Shown: positions 43,870-53,589 of the stretch, one piece after another
How positions within the stretch are numbered: position 1 is the first letter of the stretch
Layout: every line of letters begins with the position of its first letter
From: JAJCYL01 sp963664285
GTDB taxonomy: Bacteria > Bacteroidota > Bacteroidia > Cytophagales > Cyclobacteriaceae
Length of the DNA: 64,000 nucleotides
Assembly: GCA_963664285.2 (NCBI GenBank)
Contig: CAXXNX010000019.1
Span: 149,827 to 213,826, forward strand
Direction: 5' to 3'
The notes under the pieces: model-generated
Seen by the model: only the letters and a program-made list of their open reading frames with translations
Database searches by the model: none
Told to the model about the DNA's origin: nothing
Program-made: the position numbers and the translations under genes

Positions 43870-45015
43870 TTACGCGATAGTTAAATCTTCCATTTTCCAC
43901 TTCCATTTAAAGATTGTTGGCATTTCATTGATTTCATTAATGTATTTCAATATCCGGTCTTTGAGCTCTTTCTTTGATTTTACACGGATCCCCCTTAAAA
44001 AGCTCCTGGTCATTTTGCTAAAGAAGACTTCAATAAGATTTAGCCAGGAAGCATGTACAGGTGTAAATACAAATTCAAACCTATTAGGCACTGTTTTCAG
44101 GAATGCTTTTGTCTCTTTTGAAATATGGGCCGAATGATTATCTAAGATTATCTTGATCTTAAAGCTGACTGGGTAGAGTTCATCAAGCCCTTTCAAATAT
44201 TCCACAAATTCCCTACTTCTATGCCTATCCTCGACCCGTGCATATATCTTGCCGGTAATCAAGTCGATTGATGCCAACAACGAAACTGTACCGTGTCTTT
44301 TATATTCATGGTCCCTGCCCCAATTTGGGTGCTTGCCTGCTATGGGGCTTAGGTCAGTGGCGGTATTTTCTATCGCCTGCATTCCAGGTTTTTCATCGTA
44401 GGACAAGATGGCAATCATTGATCCTTCCGGTTTGTTAGCTTTGTAAAGTGCCACTTCTTTATAAACATGCAATACCTGGGACATCTTTCGGTCAAAGTCA
44501 GGGTCTTTCTTTTCTAGGTAATAAGATAGTTTGTGGGGCTTTACATCACTTTTCGACAGTATCTTTGAAACGGTCCCTTTCTGTATTTCGCCTAACGAAA
44601 GATGGCCCGCCTGTTTGCAATTGCCCCTTACATACTTGGCCAATGCATTATAGGTCCAAAATTCTGAGGCCATGCCCAAGTCTTTTGGTTTTGTGCAAGC
44701 TATCGATAAAAACCATGCCCTGGCCTCATTGGTGATCTTTGGGGTTGCCCCTTTTCTGGGAAGGTCGTTCAGAGAGGTCAGTATACCGTATCCTATTGCC
44801 CTATCAACAGTCCTTTCAACCTTTGGCCGATTCGTGCCAAGTTGTTTTGCTATCGAATTGATGCTTTGCCCTTTCCAATAACCAAGAAGCATTTTCGCCC
44901 TTTCAACCCGTGATTTGGCCTCAACCCGTGATTTACTTATAACCTCCAATGTTTGCTGTTCCTTTGTCGTAAATGATATTTTCGCTCTTTTACTCTCAAA
45001 TGGCATAGGGTTCAC
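43870..45015 (-). CDS. IS630-family transposase
   Basis: A 381-residue Tc1/mariner-like DDE transposase, minus strand. Helix-turn-helix region GQSINSIAKQLGTNRPKVER (about 50-69) is followed by a second HTH-like part. The catalytic set is ILSYDEKPGMQ (Asp207), KIIILDNHSAH-type motif (Asp292) and HASWLNLIEVFFSKM (Glu329). It appears intact. It separates the kinase fragment from the LytTR fragment; the element's exact ends and TA duplication could not be placed. Confidence 0.85.
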   Translation of the reverse strand: MNPMPFESKRAKISFTTKEQQTLEVISKSRVEAKSRVERAKMLLGYWKGQSINSIAKQLGTNRPKVERTVDRAIGYGILTSLNDLPRKGATPKITNEARAWFLSIACTKPKDLGMASEFWTYNALAKYVRGNCKQAGHLSLGEIQKGTVSKILSKSDVKPHKLSYYLEKKDPDFDRKMSQVLHVYKEVALYKANKPEGSMIAILSYDEKPGMQAIENTATDLSPIAGKHPNWGRDHEYKRHGTVSLLASIDLITGKIYARVEDRHRSREFVEYLKGLDELYPVSFKIKIILDNHSAHISKETKAFLKTVPNRFEFVFTPVHASWLNLIEVFFSKMTRSFLRGIRVKSKKELKDRILKYINEINEMPTIFKWKWKMEDLTIA

Positions 45016-45200
45016 TATTTTTGGTCCAACTGCTAAGATAGAACTTTTATTATTAATATACTATATAGGAAACTATATACTAGTCAGATCAATAATCTTA
45101 ATTAACTCGACGGTACTCTTTGTTTCCTCTGTCAAAATTGTTCAGTTATAGCAGCAGGAAAGAGAAAAGAATAAACGTCTTTCAGACCATCAAAGTGGAG

Positions 45201-45342
45201 AAGATAAAGTAATCAAGATAAAGTAATCAAGATAAAGTCGGATAAACGCTATTTCAGAATACCGGCAGATGAGATTCTGTTTATTGAGGGATTGGGTAAC
45301 TATGTGATCTACCATACAGCAGATCAAAAACTAATTAACTAG
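45201..45342 (+). pseudogene. LytTR DNA-binding domain fragment with tandem repeat
   Basis: From about 45226 the frame reads IKIKSDKRYFRIPADEILFI then EGLGNYVIYHTADQKLIN, the first half of a LytTR domain of a response regulator. It stops where an IS begins at 45342. Just upstream AAGATAAAGTAATC is repeated in tandem (45201-45214, 45215-45228, then a partial copy), which destroys the frame before the domain. The receiver domain is absent. Confidence 0.65.
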
Positions 45343-45547
45343 GGCGTCCTTGAAAATTAGTTCAGCGAGAAGAAAGAGGGGTTAAAAATGGGATCAGGAT
45401 TTTCAATAGAGGAGAGATTGATCATCATACTGATTACCTGCTCTTGAAAGAGTACAATTTTTGTTACAAAATAGAGTTTGAAAGTGCGTTTTTGGTGTAT
45501 AGACATAGTGCTTCCTTTGAAGTAGAAAACGAACTTTTGTTTTTTAG

Positions 45548-46894
45548 TTATGCGGCCTGTTGGAATGGTGGATCAACTGTATTTAGCAATAGTTTTCTTT
45601 TACTAATTTTTACTGCGTTAGCGGTCATCACAGCAAAAAAGACAAACAGTCTTTCATTTTTCTCTCCTTTAACTTTAATCCTGTTGGTCCCGTAATGAGT
45701 TTTGTGGTCACCGAAGCTGCCTTCCATCACTGTAGCCCTTTGATTGGCGATGAGTCCACTGAGCCGACTGTCTTGTTTAGTAAGAGGTTGGGGGCCTTTC
45801 TTAGGAAAGCAAGTGAAGATTTTCTTTTTGGTGCAAAATCTTCGATTGGCATTTGTGGCATAGATCAGGTCAGCTCCCAATTGATTAAGCGCTCCAAAGT
45901 GTCGTTTGTGCTTTACAGTACTAATCTTGAGCCGGGTGGATTCATTGAAAGCGTTGAAATTCATACACTCAATCATGCAGATCCCATCCACTTGCAGCAT
46001 ATGTACCTTCATGCCAAACTCAACTCTTTTGTTCTCTTTTCCCCTGATTATCGGCCTGACATAGGGTTTTGCCAATGATACGATGCGGTTTTTTAACTCT
46101 TTGGCCGGGTGGGTTTGTAGGAACTGCTGTTGTTCAAGTACTTTTTTGATGGTTCTCAGGTAATCTCTTTCCTGCTCATTAAGCAGTGGCAGTTTAGCAT
46201 CGTTGAGAACTTGTTGAAGTTGGATCAACCCCTTGTGTAGCAGATACAACAGGGCTTTTTTACGCTTACGTCCTTCTTTATAGGTCTTCCTGCGTCTTTT
46301 CTCATAATCGCGTTGTCTGCGCTTTTGTTCAACATATTTGGAGCGAGGCCTTTTCTTTCTCACTACTTTACACCATCGGAACAATTGCTTTTCAAACACC
46401 CAATGGCAGCATTCCCATAACAGCTTTACATCAGTAGGAAAACGGATATAACTCTCATAACAGGTAGCGTCCATTAAAAGCACATGGGTATTATTCATGT
46501 CTCTTTTCCAATGTTCGATCAATATTTGTTGGAGCTGTTGCCAGTCTGTATGCTCAGCCAGATAACTGCGGATGCGGCTTACGATAGCATTGTCTCGAAT
46601 CTTCTCTGTGTCTGATAACATTTTGCCACAGAACAACTGTAGGCTCCAATCGGAGTTAAAGCGTTCTATTAGTTTCTCATCACTGATACTCAGGTAGGAC
46701 TTAAGAAACATCAGCGCAAACATCCCTTTTGAGGAAAACCACCGGGGAGCACCAGGTCCGTTATTTTCTTCAGGCAGACAGTCCGCTAACTGATTCCACG
46801 GTAGACTATCATAAACTGCACCCAATTTACTGCTCTTAAACAAATACCATTTTGGAGTTAAACCATATTCGGGTTGGAAAAGCCTTTTTTGCAT
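45548..46894 (-). CDS. DDE transposase, IS5/IS1182-like
   Basis: A transposase of 448 residues from ATG 46894 (MQKRLFQPEYGLTPKWYLFK). The N-terminal region resembles DUF772 (LPWNQLADCLPE, FSSKGMFALMFLKSYLSISD). The DDE core starts VLLMDATCYESYIRFPTDVK, has a lysine/arginine-rich insertion (KKRPRSKYVEQKRRQRDYEK) and ends with a YTNRIKVKGEKNER-like block. It appears intact. The first 11 codons also occur in the solo fragment at 9.2 kb. Confidence 0.75.
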   Translation of the reverse strand: MQKRLFQPEYGLTPKWYLFKSSKLGAVYDSLPWNQLADCLPEENNGPGAPRWFSSKGMFALMFLKSYLSISDEKLIERFNSDWSLQLFCGKMLSDTEKIRDNAIVSRIRSYLAEHTDWQQLQQILIEHWKRDMNNTHVLLMDATCYESYIRFPTDVKLLWECCHWVFEKQLFRWCKVVRKKRPRSKYVEQKRRQRDYEKRRRKTYKEGRKRKKALLYLLHKGLIQLQQVLNDAKLPLLNEQERDYLRTIKKVLEQQQFLQTHPAKELKNRIVSLAKPYVRPIIRGKENKRVEFGMKVHMLQVDGICMIECMNFNAFNESTRLKISTVKHKRHFGALNQLGADLIYATNANRRFCTKKKIFTCFPKKGPQPLTKQDSRLSGLIANQRATVMEGSFGDHKTHYGTNRIKVKGEKNERLFVFFAVMTANAVKISKRKLLLNTVDPPFQQAA

Positions 46895-46900
46895 TCTAAT

Positions 46901-46980
46901 TTGTGGTGTTAGATGTGTTCTACACCACAATCTAGCAAAACAAAAACCCCGAAAAAAGCCCTATTCGGCCGATTTCGGGG
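46901..46980 (-). promoter_or_regulatory. Insulating terminator and palindrome upstream of transposase
   Basis: Reading towards the transposase, the hairpin TTTCGGGG/CCCCGAAA (46980-46947) is followed by a run of T, so transcription entering from outside should stop. Next comes a palindrome with 9-base arms TTGTGGTGT and ACACCACAA (46901-46930), placed seven bases before the start codon, a possible promoter/operator or translation-control hairpin. Confidence 0.55.
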
Positions 46981-47047
46981 TTCTTTATCCTTTCAAACCT
47001 CTTTTAACTCTTTGATTATCAGAATCTTAATTTATTCAAAGACGCCC

Positions 47048-47557
47048 AAAAATAGTATATCGCGATTCGGATATTTCGCTTTTAAGGAGGCCAAAACCTT
47101 TGCTTTTTGATCTAGGAAACCCAAAGTAAGCTTCAAAATGTTCTAAGAGATTGTTATGAACCAACTGCGATTCAATTTCAGCCATTGGAGCTACCGAACA
47201 GACAAATTTCAAATTATTACGTCTTTCATAAAGGAATTCAGTAACGCCACCAACCAGGGGCGCATTAGCTAATTTATCTTTTAAAATTTCTTTTAATCGG
47301 GTTATATAATTTCTTATGTCTTCTTCTGAAAAATCCAATTTGAGTATCGATCGACAAATATGTCGAAACTTGATCTCTCTAGGAATTCCTACGGTGTCGC
47401 GATTATATCTATAAATCTCATCTTTGGACTCATCATGCTCTTCAAACAATTCTTCGAAAACCTGGAGTTTGATCTCTTCTGATTCAAACAATACGCCGTC
47501 TTTGTCAAAGACCAGAATGGTTTCGTCAGTTATTAGAGAACTATCAGATAAATTCAT
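47048..47557 (-). pseudogene. HAD-family hydrolase, 3' end cut by IS
   Basis: A phosphatase-like protein of the haloacid dehalogenase superfamily. Motif I is LVFDKDGVLFESE (Asp nucleophile, residues 15-27). The cap domain follows, and motif II is near KFVCSVAPMAEI. The frame enters the IS at 47047 after SRYTIF, before motif III/IV (the acidic DD that would complete the site). About 170 of 210-220 residues remain, so it is probably inactive. Possibly a phosphoglycolate-phosphatase-like enzyme; substrate unknown. Confidence 0.7.
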
Positions 47558-49157
47558 CTAATCTGATCGGACGGTTTTTTTGACAGATTTCACGACGGCG
47601 AAACCAATTACCAGTGAAATGTGGCCGTCTCTTTCTGGATACAGGCATTGGGCCTTTTATTTTCAAAACATCAATAAAAGCTAGCATCTTAGAATTTTCT
47701 ACTCCACTCTTTCGGCCATCTTTCGATCACCACTTTGGTCTGAGTAAAAAACTCAATGGCATGTCTACCCTGGCCATGCAAATCACCAAAAAAGCTATCC
47801 TTCCACCCGCTAAAAGGAAATTGGGCCATCGGTGCCGCCACCTCAACATTAATACCGATATTTCCTGCCATAGCCTCATTCCTGAACTTTCGTGCATTGG
47901 CGCCACTTGAGGTAAATAGGCAGGCCATATTCCCATATTGACCGCTATTAACAAATGCAATGGCCTCGTCAACAGTTTTCATGTGCACCAAACTCATCAC
48001 CGGGCCAAATATCTCTGTTTTAATAAGCTCTCCGTCCAATGCAACATTTTCCAATATGGTTGGAGTTAGGAAGTTACCTTTTTCAAAACCGGAAATTTGA
48101 GCGTCTCTCCCATCCAATAAGGGTTTAGCTCCTTCATCAATTCCTTTCTGGATCAATCCCTTAATTCTTTCCCGGCTTTCTGTACTGATCACCGGTCCCA
48201 TTTCTACCCCATCATCCAGACCGAAGCCTGTAACTCTTGATTTAACACTTTCCGCAATGGCGTCACGGAAATTTCCCTGAGCATCGCCCACGGAAATGAT
48301 AGTAGAAGCAGCCAGACATCTTTGACCGGCACAACCATAAACGCTATCGCTAATGATCTTTGTGGTCATCTCGATGTCGGCCATCGGGTAAAACCACTAC
48401 AGGGTTCTTAGCTCCCCCCTGAGGCTTGCACTCTTTTTCCATGGGCCGTTCCCGTAGTATAAATGTATTTAGCTACTCGGGTGGAGCCCACAAAACTAAT
48501 AGCCTTTACCCCAGGATGGGTGAGTAGGGCATCAACAGTCTCTTTCCCACCATGCACCATATTGATCACACCTTTGGGGAGATCAAGTTGTTCTATTAAT
48601 TGAAAAACCCGATTCATCGCCATCGGTACTTTTTCAGATGGCTTGATAATGAAGGTATTTCCACAGGCAATGGCATAAGGAAGAAACCAAAATGGGATCA
48701 TTCCGGGGAAGTTAAATGGGGCAATGCAGGCACAAACACCAACCGGTTGCCTGATCATAAATTCATCTATTCCGCCGGTAATGTCCTCTGAAAATTCACT
48801 CTGAATAAGAGCTGGGGTACCACAAGCCATTTCCACATTCTCAATGGCCCTGGTTAACTCACCCAATGATTCAGCCAAAGTTTTACCACACTCTTTAGTG
48901 ATTATCTCTGCAAGTTCTTGTTTATGATTTTCAAGTAATGTTTTGAGTTTAAACAGTGGCTGAACCCTTTTATTTACAGGAGTTTTACACCATTCTTCTA
49001 AAGCTGCTGATGCCGCAGTGACCGCATACCCTACATCTTTGGTATTGCCTTTTCCTAAAGGCACATTCCCTACAATCTCCTGATTAGCAGGGTTAATTAC
49101 GTCAATGGTATGAACCTCAAAGCTATTCTTCCAATCTCCATTGATATAATTATTCTG

Positions 49158-50230
49158 GCTAAGTTCTAAATAACACAGCAATTATTATTATCTTCGCTAT
49201 ATGATATCAAGTCAAGAGATCAAAAATTTATTTGCACAATTGCCGATAAGTTCCCAAACCGAATTGTTGGATGAGTTGCTCCAGGAGCAGGAATTACAAG
49301 GCAAAGTATTGATTGCCGCTCAACAACAAATAGCAGAGAAAAGAAAGAAGAAACCCTGTCCAAATTGCACAAGCGAGAAGGTATATAAGAGGGGCAGACA
49401 AAAAGGTGTGCAGATGTATCAGTGCAATGAATGTAAAAGATGGTACAGTGAAACAACAGGGACACCTTTGTATGACATCAAGCTTAAATCAAAATGGCAA
49501 TCTTATCTGCGCTGCATGGAGCAGGGCATGCCGATAAAAAAGATAGCAAAACAAATCGGAATAAGCATCCAGACAAGCTTCGACTGGCGGCATAAGATAT
49601 TGAGTTCACTAAATGAGTTTGTTCCCGAACAGTTATCCTCGGAAGTAGAATATGATGAATTGGAACTGGCACTTAACAACAAGGGCAGTCGAAATTTAGA
49701 TAGGGCAGCAAGAAAGAGGGGAAACGATTTCATACGGAATATGGGAAAGGAAGAGGTCACAGTTGTCCAGGTAGTAACAGCGGTTGAACGCAAGGGGGAG
49801 AAGTACCTTAAAGCTGTTGCATCAAAACGGCTGAGCAAAGAAGAAATTTCAAAGGCATTGGATGGGAAGTTGGCCTACGGTGCAACCTTGATTACAGATA
49901 AGCACCCTTCTTATAAGGCTTTTGCCAAAGACAACCCCTCCATAAAGCACAAAGCGCTATTGGCCAAAGATCATGTGGATAGAGATGATAAAACAATCCA
50001 TCTGCAAAAAGTAAACAATGTTCACACTCAACTTAGGACATTCTTACGCCCATTCAATGGTGTCAGTTCCAAATATTTGCAAAACTACCTGAATTGGTAT
50101 GCTTATGCTGACCGAATAAGAGAGAGTAAAACAACTTTGAAACAATGGTTTCTGACTATGCTATTAACGGATCAAGCCTATCATCTGTATGAGCTATTTA
50201 AACAAAATGCTGTTATAATTAGAACTTAGC
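49158..50230 (+). mobile_element. IS1595-family element, copy 2, inside iolA
   Basis: A full 1073-bp element with ends GCTAAGTTCTAAATAACACA and, read inwards from the right, GCTAAGTTCTAATTATAACA. The transposase is 49201-50229, 342 aa. It sits after codon 6 of iolA; removing it joins the gene in frame. No clear 8-bp target duplication is present (TTATTCTG against TTTATTTA). Confidence 0.9.
49201..50229 (+). CDS. IS1595-family transposase, copy 2
   Basis: A 342-residue transposase. Zinc ribbon CPNC...CNEC (residues 53-78), HTH-like segment PIKKIAKQIGISIQTSFDWR and the DDE core: SSEVEYDELELAL, ATLITDKHPSYKAF and the late NNVHTQLRTFLRPF. Copies 1 and 3 read VECDE at the first motif, whereas this copy reads VEYDE, a Cys-to-Tyr change next to the catalytic Asp152. 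Otherwise nearly identical to copy 3. Confidence 0.9.
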   Translation: MISSQEIKNLFAQLPISSQTELLDELLQEQELQGKVLIAAQQQIAEKRKKKPCPNCTSEKVYKRGRQKGVQMYQCNECKRWYSETTGTPLYDIKLKSKWQSYLRCMEQGMPIKKIAKQIGISIQTSFDWRHKILSSLNEFVPEQLSSEVEYDELELALNNKGSRNLDRAARKRGNDFIRNMGKEEVTVVQVVTAVERKGEKYLKAVASKRLSKEEISKALDGKLAYGATLITDKHPSYKAFAKDNPSIKHKALLAKDHVDRDDKTIHLQKVNNVHTQLRTFLRPFNGVSSKYLQNYLNWYAYADRIRESKTTLKQWFLTMLLTDQAYHLYELFKQNAVIIRT

Positions 50231-50330
50231 TTTATTTAGCAATTCCATTTTCTTCAATTTTTCCTGATAAATTTGTCACTAGTTACACATTGCCTTACTC
50301 ATGATATTTCAAATCTATTGTTTAAGGTTT

Positions 50331-51413
50331 GCTGAGATCAACTAATAAGTGCAATTGAAGGATGAAAAAGCTTTTAAGGGCTTTTTCATCCTTCAAAAGC
50401 CTGAGCAGTGCAATCTTTGGATTGCAAAATGTCAAAAAACTACACACATCTCAGTATTGATCAAAGGTATCAAATTGAAGCATTATTGAAAACAGGAGCT
50501 ACTCAAAAGGAGATTGCCTGTATCGTTCATTTTCACCCATCTACGATCTCACGTGAGCTTAAGCGAAATGTGGGTTCAAGAGGTAGGGGAGCTGGTGTCT
50601 ATCGAACAGCAAATGCACAAAGGAGGACCAATCTTCGTCATCAAGAAAAGCCAAAAAGAGTGATTTTCACCAAACCCATGAAAGACTGGATAGTTAACCG
50701 GCTCCAAGAAGATAGATGGAGTCCTGAATTGATCAGCCATCAGGGAAAGAAAACGAGAGAATGTCCACTTAGCCATGAATGGATTTACCAATGGATATGG
50801 GAATGTAAGCACACCAACCACCAGGAAAACCAAGAATACAAACAACTATACACATATCTAAAACATGGCAAACGAAGGCGCAAACGAGGAAACAGAAAAG
50901 ATCGTAGAGGTATTATCCCGAATAGGGTATCAATTGAACAGCGACCCCAGATCATTAACAAAAGGGAACGATTGGGAGATATAGAAGTCGATTTAATGAT
51001 GGGTAAAAACCACAAAGGCTCTTTGTTGGTGATGACAGACCGAGCAAGTCTTTTTACCAGAATCAGAAAGATGCACAGTAAAAATGCCGATCAAATGGCC
51101 GAAGCTATTGTGGAGGAACTCTCTCAGGATAAACACAAACTGGAAACACTCACTTTTGATAATGATATGCATTTTCTAAACATGAGTTGATTGCTCAATC
51201 CCTTGATGTGGATGCCTATTTCACTCGTCCCTATACTAGTCAGGATAAAGGGACCAGAAGGTTTTATCCTAAGAAAACAGATATTAGATTTGTTACAGAG
51301 GAGCAAATCAAAGTTGTTGAAAACAAAATCAATGAACGCCCTGTTAGAAAAATTTAATTACCTAAACGCAAAGCAAGTTACAAAGGAAAATTGCACTTAT
51401 TACTTGAACTTAC
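50331..51413 (+). mobile_element. IS30-family element, copy 2, with broken transposase
   Basis: A 1083-bp copy with ends GCTGAGATCAAC and CTTGAACTTAC. The transposase frame (50429-51190) has lost one G in the ATGGCATTTTC stretch, which ends it at NDMHFLNMS. Later, a 24-bp deletion near 51254 removes TVENRIGV, including the third catalytic residue, Glu. A C-terminal frame remains at 51191-51442. The element lies between the iolC stop and iolA. The protective hairpin of copy 1 is present but shortened to 17 bp (50356-50372 / 50381-50397). Confidence 0.85.
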
Positions 51414-51416
51414 ATT

Positions 51417-52430
51417 TCAATATCCTCCCCTCTCTTCTATAAATTCATTGATTTGATTCAAAGTTGGCGAAAAATTGGCACAGCCAGGTTGAGTCACGAG
51501 GTAGGCTCCGCAAGCATTAGCTAAACGGCAACATTTAATGTGATCCCACCCTTGTATATATCCATACAAAAATCCTCCGGCATACCCATCCCCTGCCCCT
51601 AGAATGTTGAGTACTTCTACCGGAAAGCCTTCAACAGGGATCACTTTCCCATCAGGATAATACAGTTTCGAGCCTTCTTTTCCGGTTTTATACACTAGCA
51701 ATTTAATACCACTGTTCAGAATAGTTTTGATCCCTTCATTAATGTCCCCGGTAATTTCGGGTGCAGAGATTTGCTGGTGTTTAATCACCAGTTGATCCTT
51801 ACTCTTCAAGACTGCAGCCAGTACTTCTTCAGTGGTCCCAATCGCTACTGTACAATATTTTAAAAATGCCCTAACATTGACACCAAAAGCTCGGATGTCA
51901 TTCCATTGATCAGCTCTGAAATCAATATCCAACACTACAGGAACATAACAATCCGCAGCTCGTTCTGCTGCAAAAAAGGTGGCGGATCGCGAAGGTTCAC
52001 GACTCAACGCGGTAGCAGATACTTCCACCGCCTTAAATTGAGTGAAATCGATTTTTTCGACATCACTTATGGTGATTTCCATATCGGCAGCATTATCACG
52101 GTAGTAAACAAGTGGAAATCGATCTGGTGGCTCTATACCGAGAATCACAGCACTACTTCGGGCATCTTTTACTCTGGGTATAAATTCCGTAGCAATGTTT
52201 TCCTTACCAAGAAAACTCAAGATAAAATCCCCTACTTTGTCCTCGCCAATCCCGGTCAACAAGGCCGTTTTTAACCCCAGTCTTTGAGCACACACCGCGA
52301 TGTTGAGTGGAGACCCTCCAACGAAAGCATCAAAACCCTTTATTTCCTCAAAGGGAGCGCCAATGTTTTGGGAATATAGGTCAATGGAAGACCTGCCAAT
52401 GGTCAGTAGATCATACTTAGGTGATGACAC
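51417..52430 (-). CDS. iolC: 5-dehydro-2-deoxygluconokinase
   Basis: PfkB-family sugar kinase that phosphorylates 5-dehydro-2-deoxygluconate in inositol catabolism. It is 337 residues. N-terminal motif DAFVGGSPLNIAVCAQRLGL binds substrate. The C-terminal anion-hole motif is NILGAGDGYAGGFLYGY, with the catalytic Asp in GAGD. The protein ends IEERGGY, four bases from the IS30 copy. A second, decayed copy of an iolC start lies at 54.7-54.9 kb, so the operon once carried two. Confidence 0.9.
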   Translation of the reverse strand: MSSPKYDLLTIGRSSIDLYSQNIGAPFEEIKGFDAFVGGSPLNIAVCAQRLGLKTALLTGIGEDKVGDFILSFLGKENIATEFIPRVKDARSSAVILGIEPPDRFPLVYYRDNAADMEITISDVEKIDFTQFKAVEVSATALSREPSRSATFFAAERAADCYVPVVLDIDFRADQWNDIRAFGVNVRAFLKYCTVAIGTTEEVLAAVLKSKDQLVIKHQQISAPEITGDINEGIKTILNSGIKLLVYKTGKEGSKLYYPDGKVIPVEGFPVEVLNILGAGDGYAGGFLYGYIQGWDHIKCCRLANACGAYLVTQPGCANFSPTLNQINEFIEERGGY

Positions 52431-52663
52431 AACTATTCAATTTTATCTAAGCAAATCAAAGGCTTAGTGTTAAATATATATGATCATTTTGCATCATTTT
52501 ATACAACCGTATGAACAATCAGTTATTCATAAAAAGTTAAATACACATATAACGCTTATTTGGCCCATGTAGCAGACACTTTAGGAACAAGGCGACAAAT
52601 CCAGTAAATCCAACAAATGACAGAAATGTCAGCATATCATTTTATTTAGACTGGGAGCCAGGT

Positions 52664-53542
52664 CTATAAATTGTTCATATCAGCGGTAACCATTGGTATT
52701 CGGGGGTCCCTACCCTTCCAGGTCCCAAATATCCAGTCGTGATCAGGGTCAGGGGTATTAGCCAGTGATTGGTCGCTACCCGCCAGGAAATTTAAATAGT
52801 AAACATTGTATCCATGTCCGGCTGAGACGGGATGATAGCCCCTCGGAACCAAAACTACATGATCGTTCTTAGCGATCGCCACTTCATTTAAATTGTCATC
52901 AGAAGTGTACACTCGCTGCACAGCAAACCCCTGGGGTTTGTCAACCTTATAAAAATAAGTCTCTACCAATTCGGCCTCTTTCAGATCACCTTGTTCATCT
53001 GTGATCCTCTCATCATGTTTATGTGACGGGAACGAGCTCCAATTTCCGGAAGGAGTGTATACTTCTACCGACACTAATCGGTGACAATCAAATCCCGGTT
53101 CAATTAAGCCATTTATTTGCCTGGTGGCGTTATCTCCTCCGCGAATCTCAATTGATGCTTCATCAGGCTTTTTGAAGCGGGCCGGATGATCCTGATCGGT
53201 TTCACACCAACCACAGGCCAGATCCAGCAATTCACTGGTCGCCTCTATATTGAATTTAGTATGACGGGGTAAGTACAAAGTGTGGGCGATACCGCTGAAA
53301 ACATCCTTCCTTCCGTTTACTGTTTCCCAACTACCCTTGTCGGTTTTAGCCTTATAATTACCGGATAGGAGAATGATACCGTATTCGTTATCACCCGTAT
53401 ATCCTTCCCATGTTTTTCCCTTGTTGATGAGCCGTGCTTCAAAATTCAGTAATGGCCAGCCAACATCTTCGCTCTTGATCGATTGATATACTTCACCTTT
53501 CTCAGGTTTACATAACAGCGGGCACTTATTATCTCTTTTCAT
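52664..53542 (-). CDS. iolB: 5-deoxy-glucuronate isomerase
   Basis: Bicupin enzyme that isomerises 5-deoxy-D-glucuronate to 5-dehydro-2-deoxy-D-gluconate. It is 292 residues. The family's metal-binding cupin motif lies in WSSFPSHKHDERI (two His), followed by EAELVETYFYKVDKPQGFAV, and the C-terminal PRGYHPVSAGHGYNVYYLNF is highly characteristic, as is the final WIFGTWKGRDPRIPMV. It is 47 bases from iolG on the same strand. Confidence 0.93.
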   Translation of the reverse strand: MKRDNKCPLLCKPEKGEVYQSIKSEDVGWPLLNFEARLINKGKTWEGYTGDNEYGIILLSGNYKAKTDKGSWETVNGRKDVFSGIAHTLYLPRHTKFNIEATSELLDLACGWCETDQDHPARFKKPDEASIEIRGGDNATRQINGLIEPGFDCHRLVSVEVYTPSGNWSSFPSHKHDERITDEQGDLKEAELVETYFYKVDKPQGFAVQRVYTSDDNLNEVAIAKNDHVVLVPRGYHPVSAGHGYNVYYLNFLAGSDQSLANTPDPDHDWIFGTWKGRDPRIPMVTADMNNL

Positions 53543-53589
53543 AACTTCTATTATATACTTCCAATTTTTCTTTCAAAATCCTCCATTTT

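Larger units (their letters stand above)
45342..47047 (-). mobile_element. IS (1.7 kb) with DDE transposase, IS5/IS1182-like
   Basis: Inverted ends start GGGCGTCCTTGAA (left) and GGGCGTCTTTGAA (right, read inwards). The transposase runs 45548-46894. Between the right end and the start codon lie an intrinsic terminator pointing inwards (46947-46980) and a palindrome (46901-46930). Flanking tetranucleotides differ (ACTA and AAAA), so no target duplication is seen. The left flank is a LytTR gene and the right flank a HAD gene, so the element probably took part in a deletion or rearrangement. Confidence 0.8.
47689..50248 (-). pseudogene. iolA: Methylmalonate-semialdehyde dehydrogenase, IS-split and frameshifted
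   Basis: CoA-acylating aldehyde dehydrogenase that ends inositol breakdown by turning malonate semialdehyde into acetyl-CoA and CO2. Its probable first six codons (MELLNK, from 50248) lie beyond the IS1595 insertion, and the gene resumes at 49157 with QNNYINGDWKNSFEVHTIDV. Features: APFNFPGMIPFWFLPYAIAC, IKPSEKVPMAMN, FVGSTRVAKYIYTTGTAHGK, then the catalytic-cysteine region CAGQRCLAAST. A surplus G in GGGGGG near 48415 and another near 48390 break the frame; the true reading is QASGGAKNPVVVLPDADIEM. It is followed by the EIFGPVMSLVHM block to 47689. Confidence 0.8.

Noticed and set aside
45201..45238. Short tandem repeats considered as a CRISPR array
   Set aside because: Units are adjacent with no spacers and lie in a broken LytTR gene; no cas genes are in the window.
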